A DNA stretch of 35,569 nt from Dehalococcoidia bacterium (GTDB lineage: Bacteria; Chloroflexota; Dehalococcoidia; UBA2979), in assembly GCA_004296805.1 (NCBI GenBank), contig SCVR01000092.1:1-35569 (forward strand), given 5' to 3'. Each line of letters opens with the position of its first letter. Within the stretch, counting starts at the first letter, position 1. The notes beneath the pieces were generated by a model that made no database searches, was not told where the DNA came from, and was given only the letters and a program-made list of their open reading frames with translations. The position numbers and the translations under genes are program-made. Positions 15,800-22,383 of the stretch are shown here, piece by piece.

Positions 15800-17191
15800 C
15801 TAGCCCGCTGGCTCGCTCGTGTCGATCCGCGCGAGGACTTCAGACGGCCGATACTGACGCCCGTTGCTGATCACCAGCGATGCCGAGCGCGTCGCCTCGA
15901 TGTCGACCAACGGGTCCGCGTCCAGCACCAGCAGGTCCGCCCGCTTGCCTGCTTCGACCGTCCCGATCTCATGCCCGAGCCGCATCGTTTCTGCTGCCAC
16001 ACGCGTCGCACCCTGCAGCACATCCGAGGCCGATATCCCCGCACGCACCAGCAACGCCAACTCGCGATGCAGCGCGAAGCCCGGCACCTGCCCCGGCGCC
16101 GCACCCACATCGGTGCTGGGCACCACGATCCCCCCGGCGGCATGCACTCGACGCAAGAACTCGAGCTCGTTCGCCAGGGCGCGCCCGCCCATCTCTGGCT
16201 CGATCGGCGACATCGAAGGTGCCTCGCGGCCAGCCGCAGCAGCCGCCCGCACGGCCGCGTCACGCGCTGCGCGCTGCTGTACCGCCCGTTCCTTCATCGC
16301 GCGCGTGCGCCAGCGCTGCCCGGGCTCCGTCTGTGCCTCATTCGTGGCCATCCCGCCCGTGACCAGCACGGTCGTCGGGCTCAGCACCACCCGGCTCGCC
16401 ACGATCTGGTCGATGAACGTCTTCACATACGGTGCATCGAGGTCGGCGCGCGACCAGCCCTCAGACAGCCATGTCCAGTAGTTCGCGCGTGCGCCGTTGC
16501 CGTCCTCCCGCCCGTGGCGGTCCTCCAGGCGCACCACGTCCTGGTAGCACGTCGCGTGTACGTGCTCGAGGCAGTCGATCCCCGCCTCGATCGCCTCCGA
16601 GGCCCACGTGCGGCCGAGGTGCCCCGTCACCGGAACTCGCTGGTCGACCGCACGGATCATCGCCGCGACCAGGTCGGGCCGGAGGCCTGCATACAACTTG
16701 ATGCCGTCCACGCCCATCTCGATCAGACGGTTGACGTTCGCCACGCCCTCCTCGACCGAGCCGTTGAGCCACGTCATTTGCGGCCCGCTCGTCGCCACCG
16801 GCGAGCCCGGACGCCCTCCGAAGATCGAAGGCTGCCCGTCCAGCATCGGCCCGTGCACCACCATCCGAGGCCCCACCCGCTCCTCACGCGCGATCGCGTC
16901 GCGGATGGGCAGCGTCACCTCCGGCGCAGAACCGAGGTCACGCACGGTGGTGATGCCCGTGCCCAGGAACCCGAACAGCGAGTCTTCACCGCACAGCATG
17001 ACGTGGACGTGCATGTCCACCAGCCCCGGGATGACCGTCTTCCCGGACCCGTCGATCCGATCTGCGGTCGGCGGCACGGGCACATCCCCAACCGCCTCGA
17101 TGCGCTCGTCCGCGATCAGCACCGTCGCCGGCCGCGCGGCCGCGCCCGTGCCGTCCCAGACCGATGCTCCGGTGATCGCCAGCAGTGCCAT
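15800..17191 (-). CDS. Amidohydrolase-family metal-dependent hydrolase
   Basis: 463 residues with the composite beta-sandwich/TIM-barrel layout. The N-terminal strand ITGASVWDGTG and C-terminal RADLLVLDADPLVDIEATRSASLVISNGRQY form the sandwich. Metal ligands: H61 and H63 in GLVDMHVHV, Lys in GVDGIKLYAG (possibly carboxylated), His in VTGHLGRT and CLEHVHATC, and Asp in VVPSTDVGA. An Ala/Arg-rich helical insertion (about 300-345) is unusual in length. This imidazolonepropionase/prolidase-like branch hydrolyses amide or C-N bonds in cyclic or peptide-like substrates. GAGG precedes the ATG. It is the last gene of the operon headed by the luciferase-like oxidoreductase under the LacI-type operator. 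Confidence 0.85.
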   Translation of the reverse strand: MALLAITGASVWDGTGAAARPATVLIADERIEAVGDVPVPPTADRIDGSGKTVIPGLVDMHVHVMLCGEDSLFGFLGTGITTVRDLGSAPEVTLPIRDAIAREERVGPRMVVHGPMLDGQPSIFGGRPGSPVATSGPQMTWLNGSVEEGVANVNRLIEMGVDGIKLYAGLRPDLVAAMIRAVDQRVPVTGHLGRTWASEAIEAGIDCLEHVHATCYQDVVRLEDRHGREDGNGARANYWTWLSEGWSRADLDAPYVKTFIDQIVASRVVLSPTTVLVTGGMATNEAQTEPGQRWRTRAMKERAVQQRAARDAAVRAAAAAGREAPSMSPIEPEMGGRALANELEFLRRVHAAGGIVVPSTDVGAAPGQVPGFALHRELALLVRAGISASDVLQGATRVAAETMRLGHEIGTVEAGKRADLLVLDADPLVDIEATRSASLVISNGRQYRPSEVLARIDTSEPAG

Positions 17192-17220
17192 GCCTGACCT
17201 CGATGTGCGCCTGGAGAGTC

Positions 17221-17568
17221 TTAGAGGCCCGCGCTGATGGCGCTGTCCAGGGTGAATTCGTAGTACGTGATCGCCTCGCTCACGGCGAACTTCTCACGTT
17301 CGAACACGATGTCTGGCTGCTTCGCGAGCACCGATTCCAGCGTCAGGTTTGCCCCCAGCGCCGGCCACCGCATCACCGCCGGCATCTTCCGCCCCGGCCG
17401 CAACTCGATCGTCTCGTCGAGCATTGAGGGCTTCTGCGCCAGCATCGCGAGATACGCAGCGGCCAGCGTCTTCACTGCCGCCCCACCCTGCCCGGATCGC
17501 ATCTCCATGAACGCCTGCTCGATCTGCGCGCGCAGTGCCGGATCCTTGATCTGCTCAGGCTTCGCCAT
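17221..17568 (-). CDS. Conserved-looking 115-aa protein of unknown function
   Basis: The track's 172-aa ORF overlaps the luciferase-like gene. ATG 17568 with GGGAG upstream is the correct start, giving 115 residues (MAKPEQIKDPALRAQIE...). I do not recognise a family. The N-terminal 60 residues look helical (QIEQAFMEMRSGQGGAAVKTLAAAYLAMLA). The middle, ETIELRPGRKMPAVMRWPALG, is basic and Pro-rich, and the end, FEREKFAVSEAITYYEFTLDSAI, is helical again. There is no signal peptide, membrane segment or Cys cluster. Gaps of 19 and 29 nt to its operon neighbours tie it to the luciferase-like oxidoreductase and amidohydrolase. It might be a small accessory subunit of the oxidoreductase (inference). 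Confidence 0.7.
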   Translation of the reverse strand: MAKPEQIKDPALRAQIEQAFMEMRSGQGGAAVKTLAAAYLAMLAQKPSMLDETIELRPGRKMPAVMRWPALGANLTLESVLAKQPDIVFEREKFAVSEAITYYEFTLDSAISAGL

Positions 17569-17587
17569 CGCGAGTCTCCCTGCACCG

Positions 17588-18841
17588 CTAGATCGAGGAG
17601 TTGATCGGGAAGTCGACACCCCGCAACTGCTCGGCACGCCACGGCTTGTGCACCTTCTCGTGACGCTCCTTGAACTCCGGCAGGAGTTCCTTCCCGAACA
17701 TCTCGATCGACTCCATGATGTGCTCGTGCCGCCGGTCACCCGCCTGCGCCACGAAGATCATCGTGTCCAGGTGCTGGTCCTCGTACAGCTTCAGCGTTTC
17801 GCGCAGCCGCTTCGTCGTGCCGATGGCGTTCCCCGATCGCGCAGCGCGGTACAGCGCCTTCTGCACCTCGTCCGCCGGCTCCCCGGCCGCGATCTCCTGG
17901 TCCGAGAGGAATCCCTGCCGCGCCTGCACCGCCACCGCTGCCTGCGCCTCGGACGAGGCATTCACGTAGTCCCGGTAGATGTTCCGCTTGCCGGGCGTGT
18001 GCCGGCCACCTGTCAGCGGGTTGTAGTAGTAGCCGAGGGAGTACGAGAAGAAGCCCGGCCCGTTGGCGCTGCGCTTGATCGCTTCCTCATCGCTGGGCCC
18101 CATCATGAAGGTGTTGAGCACCGCCAGCGCCGGGTTGGTCGCCTGCCCGATCGGCATGCACTCCTCGCGCACCAGCCGGTAGTACTCCGTCGCGCGCTCG
18201 CCCAGCTCCTCCGGCGTCTCGAAGCCGAAGCCCAATGACCCCATCCCGAGGCGCGCCGCCACCATCGTCGTCTCGCGCCGGGACGCCGCCACCCACAACG
18301 GAGGGTGCGGCTTCTGCATCGGCTTCGGGACCACGTTCCGTTCGGGCATCGAGAAGTACTCACCCTGGAATCCCGGGTACGGCTCCATGTTCATCATCCG
18401 CGTGATCTCGCGCGTCGCTTCTTCCCACATCGCCTTCTTCAGGCCACGCGTCACCCCGAAGCCGCCCAGCTCCATGTCCGACGCGGACTCGCCGGTGCCG
18501 AACTCCACCCGCCCGTTCGACAGCAAGTCGAGCGCCGAGATGCGCTCCGCCACGCGGGCCGGGTGGTTGTATGCGGGTGGTGTAAGGACGATGCCGTGGC
18601 CTAGCCGGATGTTCTTCGTCCGCTGCGACAACGCGGCCATCATCAACTCCGGGGCGGAGGAGTGGGAGTACTCCTCCAGGAAGTGATGCTCCACCTCGAA
18701 CACGTAGTCAAAGCCGAGTTTGTCGGCCAGCTCCACCTGGTCCAGCATCTCGTGGTAGATGCGGTGTTCCGCATCTGGGTCCCAGGTCTCGCCCTCGAAC
18801 GTCTTGGGCAACTGGAGTTCGTAGAACAGCCCGAACTTCAT
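17588..18841 (-). CDS. Luciferase-like (LLM class) flavin-dependent oxidoreductase
   Basis: 417 residues, long for the family. The bacterial-luciferase TIM barrel is recognisable from MKFGLFYELQLP, LADKLGFDYVFEVEHHFLEEYSHSSAPELMMAAL, IRLGHGIVLTPPAYNHPARVAERISALDLLSNGRVEFGTGESAS and KPHPPLWVAASRRETT. It should use reduced FMN and O2 (or F420) to oxidise an organic substrate, perhaps as a Baeyer-Villiger or hydroxylating monooxygenase. It heads a minus-strand operon with a 115-aa protein and an amidohydrolase. GGGAG lies next to the ATG. A TTGACA promoter and a perfect LacI-type palindrome lie upstream, so repression by the nearby LacI-family protein is likely. Confidence 0.88.
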   Translation of the reverse strand: MKFGLFYELQLPKTFEGETWDPDAEHRIYHEMLDQVELADKLGFDYVFEVEHHFLEEYSHSSAPELMMAALSQRTKNIRLGHGIVLTPPAYNHPARVAERISALDLLSNGRVEFGTGESASDMELGGFGVTRGLKKAMWEEATREITRMMNMEPYPGFQGEYFSMPERNVVPKPMQKPHPPLWVAASRRETTMVAARLGMGSLGFGFETPEELGERATEYYRLVREECMPIGQATNPALAVLNTFMMGPSDEEAIKRSANGPGFFSYSLGYYYNPLTGGRHTPGKRNIYRDYVNASSEAQAAVAVQARQGFLSDQEIAAGEPADEVQKALYRAARSGNAIGTTKRLRETLKLYEDQHLDTMIFVAQAGDRRHEHIMESIEMFGKELLPEFKERHEKVHKPWRAEQLRGVDFPINSSI

Positions 18842-18862
18842 CGCATGCTCCCACCGTGCTTG

Positions 18863-18874
18863 GAGAACGTTCTC
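18863..18874. promoter_or_regulatory. Perfect 12-bp palindrome GAGAACGTTCTC, candidate LacI-family operator
   Basis: GAGAACGTTCTC reads identically on both strands and has the central AACGTT step typical of LacI/PurR/CcpA-family operators. It lies about 5-16 nt downstream of the predicted start of transcription for the luciferase-like operon, a repressing position. A LacI-family gene lies about 1.1 kb upstream on the same strand. Confidence 0.6.
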
Positions 18875-18885
18875 TCCGCGGCGGG

Positions 18886-18914
18886 ATGGTCAGGGCCACC
18901 CGCTCGCATGTCAA
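18886..18914 (-). promoter_or_regulatory. Promoter of the luciferase-like oxidoreductase operon
   Basis: On the minus strand a consensus TTGACA (-35, 18914-18909) is followed after 17 nt by GACCAT (-10, 18891-18886), a weaker match. The predicted start near 18879 is just ahead of the palindrome GAGAACGTTCTC. It lies in the 102-nt gap after the upstream SDR gene, so the operon can be controlled separately. Confidence 0.55.
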
Positions 18915-18943
18915 CCAATGATCGAGGCATCGCGCTCGTGATG

Positions 18944-19849
18944 TCAGGGACGCGATGGCCGCGGCGGCACCCCCGTGAGCCCGGCCATCTCACCGCCTGC
19001 TGCGGGTGGCGTCGGTTGCCGGTCGTGCAGGATGTCCTCCATCCGCACGCGCACCCGCTCTTTGATCGCAGGGTGCGTCAGGATGTAGAAGCGGCCCTCC
19101 CGGATCGCCTCGAACACGATCTCCCCCACCTCGTCTGGTGGCATCCCATCCGCCTGAAAGCGCGCACTCATCGCGTCCCGCATCGCCCGCATCGTCTGCG
19201 CGGCCTCGGGCGGGACGGGCGACTCCGCCCGCAGGTGCGCCGGTCGGTTCCGCTCTGCCTCGATGATCCGCGTCGCGATCATCCCGGGGCACAGGACCGA
19301 GGCGCCGATCTTTGCGTTCGCCGCGCGCAGGTCGAACGACAGCCCTTCGGTGAGTCGCGTGACGGCATGCTTGCTTACGCCGTAGATCGATCCGTTCCCC
19401 GTCGAGAGCCCAAGCACCGACGAGGTGTTCACGATGTGGCCATCTTCGCCGTGTGCCAGCATCGATGGCACGAATGCCTGCAACCCGTGCACCACGCCCA
19501 TCAGGTTCACGCCCAGGACCCACTGCCAGTCCTGTTCGGAAGATGCCCAGATCGGCCCCCCGCCACCAGAGACACCGGCATTGTTGCAGAGGACATGGAC
19601 CTTGCCCCACCGCTCGAGCACCCGGTCGCGCAGCGCCTCGACCGAGGCGAGGATCGAGACATCGGTGAGGACGGCCATGACCTCGGCCCCCGCCGATGCG
19701 AGTTCGCGTTCGGCGATCGCCAGCGGCTCCCGCTCCACGTCGGCCAGCGCGACCCGCATCCCCGCGCGCGCGAAGCGCCCGGCCATGCCCCGGCCGATGC
19801 CGCTCGCGGCCCCGGTGACGATCACGACCCTGCCCTCGAAGTCCTGCAT
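18944..19849 (-). CDS. Short-chain dehydrogenase/reductase (classical type)
   Basis: 301 residues from ATG 19849, preceded by GGAGG; the track's nine extra residues are not needed. NAD(P) loop VTGAASGIGRG near 11-21, LADVER with Asp after strand 2 (NAD preference), CNNAG near 88-92, catalytic Ser in NTSSVLG near 141-147 and YGVSK with Tyr156 and Lys160. The C-terminal extension beyond about 250 (RFYILTHPAIKERVRVRMEDIL) is typical of SDRs acting on larger hydrophobic substrates. It lies between the LacI-type regulator and the luciferase-like operon on the same strand and fits an alcohol/ketone step in the same pathway (inference). Confidence 0.88.
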   Translation of the reverse strand: MQDFEGRVVIVTGAASGIGRGMAGRFARAGMRVALADVEREPLAIAERELASAGAEVMAVLTDVSILASVEALRDRVLERWGKVHVLCNNAGVSGGGGPIWASSEQDWQWVLGVNLMGVVHGLQAFVPSMLAHGEDGHIVNTSSVLGLSTGNGSIYGVSKHAVTRLTEGLSFDLRAANAKIGASVLCPGMIATRIIEAERNRPAHLRAESPVPPEAAQTMRAMRDAMSARFQADGMPPDEVGEIVFEAIREGRFYILTHPAIKERVRVRMEDILHDRQPTPPAAGGEMAGLTGVPPRPSRP

Positions 19850-19896
19850 CGACCCGCCTCCGCACCCGGCCGCCACGGCCGAACGCGCGCGAGCCT

Positions 19897-19936
19897 ACCA
19901 CCCGCGCTTGCGAGGGCCGCGAAGGCCACGGGTGGT
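19897..19936. promoter_or_regulatory. 8-bp inverted repeat between SDR and LacI genes (operator or weak terminator)
   Basis: ACCACCCG (19897-19904) and CGGGTGGT (19929-19936) are perfect reverse complements with 24 nt between, including an inner GGCC/GGCC pairing. On the minus strand the downstream arm overlaps TGGTAGGCT, an extended -10-like sequence for the SDR gene. It may be an operator, or a terminator for the LacI gene whose stop is 63 nt upstream on that strand. Confidence 0.3.
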
Positions 19937-19998
19937 GAGACGGGACGTGCTCGCCTGAGGTCGCTCAAGCAGTGCGGGTTTGGAGGTTCGGAGCGGCT

Positions 19999-21024
19999 CT
20001 ACGCCTTCGGGGCGGGACCGATCGTGCCACCGGGGATCCAGCGGGAGAGGCCATGGATCCGGACGTCCTCAGAAGGCGGGCCGTTCTCGATCGCCTCAAG
20101 CATCACCCCGGCCATACGCCGGCCCAACTCGAACGAGTCCACATCGATGACCGCCGCCTGGTCGCGCTGCGCGGTCGAGGCGAACTTCGAGTCCGTGAAG
20201 CCCACCACCGAGACATCGTCGGGGACGCGCTTCCCCAGGGCGGCCAGTGCCGCCATGACATCGGAGAACTCGCTGTACTGGACGACGAATGCGGTCGGCG
20301 GCTCAGGCGATGCGAGCTCATCCGCGACCAGTTCGCGCACCGTGAACCCACTGTCGCGCGACGTGCGTCGGCGGATCTCAATACCCGCAGCCTCGCCGGC
20401 GCGGTCGAAGTAGGGGCGCCGCAGAGTCGCAGGCGTCCACAGCACGCCGTGCGAGAAGATCGTCAGCCGTTTGTGGCCCAGTGCGGCCAGCGCGTTCACC
20501 GCCTCGGTCGAAGCGACCGAGTTGTCCGCCGAAATCACCGTCAGCCCCGGCTCGCCGGGCAGCCAGCGCATCGCGAACGCGGGGACACCCGCGCGCGCGA
20601 ACGGCGCCAGGTGGCCCGACAGGTCACCGCGCGGCCAGATCATCATCAGCGCGTCCACGCGCTGGCCGTAGAAGTGCTGGAACAGGGAGGCGTACTGCGC
20701 CTTGTCGCCGCGCGCGCTCGTGACCGCCAATGAGTACCGCGCCTCGTGCGCGGCCGCGCCCAGGCCGTCGATCAGGTCGAGGGAGACCGGGCTGTTCAGG
20801 CGGTGGAAGAAGATGCCCAGCGTCATCGTCCGCGCCATGCGCAGGCCGCGGGCCGCCTCGTTCGGGCGGTAGCCGAGGTTCTCCACGGCGTCGCGCACGC
20901 GACGCTCCAGGTCGCCTCGGACACGGCGCGCGCCGGTCAGCGCACGCGATGCGGTGCTGACCGAGACGCCGGCTTCGTTCGCGACATCGAGGAGGGTGAC
21001 GGGACGGGGACGTTCAGTAGCCAT
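19999..21024 (-). CDS. LacI-family transcriptional regulator
   Basis: 341 residues from ATG 21024. The N-terminal headpiece is textbook: VTLLDVANEAGVSVSTASRALTGARRVRGDLERRVRDAVENLGYRPNEAARGLR (about 9-62), including helix-turn-helix and hinge helix. The remaining about 275 residues are the periplasmic-binding-protein-like effector domain (TLGIFFHRLNSPVSLDLIDGL..., AFVVQYSEFSDVMAAL, VPDDVSVVGFTDSKFAS). The effector could be a sugar or another small metabolite. It sits among SDR, oxygenase, CoA-transferase and thiolase-fold genes rather than sugar genes. No ribosome-binding site is visible, and TATGGT lies 6 nt before the ATG. Its likely target is the AACGTT palindrome near 18870. Confidence 0.9.
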   Translation of the reverse strand: MATERPRPVTLLDVANEAGVSVSTASRALTGARRVRGDLERRVRDAVENLGYRPNEAARGLRMARTMTLGIFFHRLNSPVSLDLIDGLGAAAHEARYSLAVTSARGDKAQYASLFQHFYGQRVDALMMIWPRGDLSGHLAPFARAGVPAFAMRWLPGEPGLTVISADNSVASTEAVNALAALGHKRLTIFSHGVLWTPATLRRPYFDRAGEAAGIEIRRRTSRDSGFTVRELVADELASPEPPTAFVVQYSEFSDVMAALAALGKRVPDDVSVVGFTDSKFASTAQRDQAAVIDVDSFELGRRMAGVMLEAIENGPPSEDVRIHGLSRWIPGGTIGPAPKA

Positions 21025-21030
21025 GGGAAA

Positions 21031-21036
21031 ACCATA
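21031..21036 (-). promoter_or_regulatory. Candidate -10 box (TATGGT) for leaderless LacI-family regulator mRNA
   Basis: GATATGGT on the minus strand ends 6 nt before the ATG at 21024; the intervening TTTCCC has no ribosome-binding potential. The CaiB-type gene ends 69 nt upstream, leaving room for a promoter but showing no good -35. Confidence 0.4.
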
Positions 21037-21093
21037 TCGCACGACTGCCGCACGATCACCGCGCCACGCGGGATCCCGAGGTGACGGAAGTCC

Positions 21094-22302
21094 CTAAACG
21101 TTCCGCGTGGCACCCGAGTCCCGGAGGGCCTCGATTTCGGCCCAACTGAATCCAGCGGCCAGCAAGACCGATTCCGTGTGCTGCCCCAGTTCCGGGCCGC
21201 CACCCTGTACCCGCGAGGGCGTCCCGCTCATCCGGACGGCGGGGCCGGGGACACGCATCCGGCCGAGGTTCGGGGTCTCGATCTCCTGCAGGTAGCCGTT
21301 CGCCCAGAATTGGGGGTGTTCGGCCAGCCCGGCGTAGTCGAGGACGGGGGCGTTCGGGACGTCCGCTGCTGTGATGCGCTCAAGCCAGTACGTCGATGGT
21401 CTGGTGCGGAATTGCGCTTCGAATGCCTCCACCAGCGCCTGCTTGTTGGCTTCGCGGTCGAACGGCCCGCGGAAGCGGGCGTCCTCCCGCAGGTCGGGGC
21501 GTTCGAGGGCGCCGCAGAGACGTTCCCAGAACGCCTGCGTGTTCGCGGCGATCGCGACATAGCGGCCGTCCGCGCACTCGTAGTGCGTGTACGTGGCGGC
21601 CCGACGCTCCTCGAAGCCACGTTGTTCACCGGTGCGGAGGAACCGCGTGATCGGCATTGCCTGCACCGCGGTCATCGCGCTGATCAGAGAGACATCGACG
21701 TGCTGGCCGATGCCCTCGCGCTCACGCACGACGAGCGCGCAGGCAATGCCGTACGCCAGCAGCATCGCGCCGATCTGGTCCGCGAACCCGCCGATGAGCG
21801 CATGCGGGACCTTCCCGGGGCCGCCACCCTGCTCCACCATCACCCCGGAGAGCGCCTGGCCGACGTGGTCGTAACCCGGGCGGTTCGCCCAGGGGCCCTG
21901 ACGCCCCCACGAAGAACCCGAGGCCAGGATGATGTCCGGCCGCAGCGCCTTCAGGTCGTCGTGGCCGAGGCCCCAGCTCTCCATGATCCCCGGGCGGAAG
22001 TTCTCCACGACGACATCGAAGTGCGGGACAAGACGGCGCACGGCGGCACGCGCCTCGTCGATGCGAAGGTCGAGCGTGATCGACTGCTTGCCGCGGTTGT
22101 GTGCCTCAAAGTAGGCGGAGAAGCCGTCCGGGCCGAGGCCATTTGCGCGCCCCGGCTCACCTCCGGGCTCCTCGACCTTGACGACTTCGGCACCCATGTC
22201 GGAGAGGAGGACGGTCGAGTACGGTCCCTGCTGGTATCGGGTGAAGTCGAGCACGCGGATACCCGCGAGTGCGCCGTGATCGCCAGTCGCCTCTGCCGTC
22301 AT
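21094..22302 (-). CDS. CaiB/BaiF family (class III) CoA-transferase
   Basis: 402 residues from ATG 22302, preceded by GGGAGG; the 877-aa track ORF is an artefact running through the divergent gene. Family blocks: LAGIRVLDFTRYQQGPYST near 12-30, LSDMGAEVVKVEEPGG, NRGKQSITLDLR, DVVVENFRPGIMESWGLG, RPGYDHVGQALSG near 141-152, and GIGQHVDVSLISAM, where Asp203 aligns with the Frc Asp169/racemase Asp156 position. It moves CoA between carboxylic acids, or racemises 2-methylacyl-CoA. Divergent from an Ltp2-like/DUF35 pair with mirrored promoter elements, it may load CoA onto the acid those proteins cleave (inference). Confidence 0.9.
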   Translation of the reverse strand: MTAEATGDHGALAGIRVLDFTRYQQGPYSTVLLSDMGAEVVKVEEPGGEPGRANGLGPDGFSAYFEAHNRGKQSITLDLRIDEARAAVRRLVPHFDVVVENFRPGIMESWGLGHDDLKALRPDIILASGSSWGRQGPWANRPGYDHVGQALSGVMVEQGGGPGKVPHALIGGFADQIGAMLLAYGIACALVVREREGIGQHVDVSLISAMTAVQAMPITRFLRTGEQRGFEERRAATYTHYECADGRYVAIAANTQAFWERLCGALERPDLREDARFRGPFDREANKQALVEAFEAQFRTRPSTYWLERITAADVPNAPVLDYAGLAEHPQFWANGYLQEIETPNLGRMRVPGPAVRMSGTPSRVQGGGPELGQHTESVLLAAGFSWAEIEALRDSGATRNV

Positions 22303-22323
22303 CAGCCGACCTCCCGAGCGAGG

Positions 22324-22378
22324 GCGAGTGTATCGCCAACAGGACGCGGCCCCGGCGCATCCGAACGGATACACTCGC
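22324..22378. promoter_or_regulatory. Perfect 11-bp inverted repeat with mirrored -10 boxes in the CaiB/Ltp2 divergent promoter
   Basis: GCGAGTGTATC (22324-22334) and GATACACTCGC (22368-22378) are exact reverse complements 44 bp apart start to start. On each outward-facing strand the repeat contains GATACACT, giving TACACT -10 hexamers at 22370-22375 (plus) and 22332-22327 (minus). On the plus side the -10 ends 8 nt before the ATG, implying a leaderless mRNA. On the minus side it leaves an 18-20-nt leader containing GGGAGG. No -35 consensus is visible in the 33-nt spacer, so an activator or shared regulator may be needed. Confidence 0.6.
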
Positions 22379-22383
22379 GCCCC

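Noticed and set aside
15710-17197. 495-aa plus-strand ORF
   Set aside because: Antisense to the amidohydrolase, His/Arg/Pro-rich, no recognisable motif.
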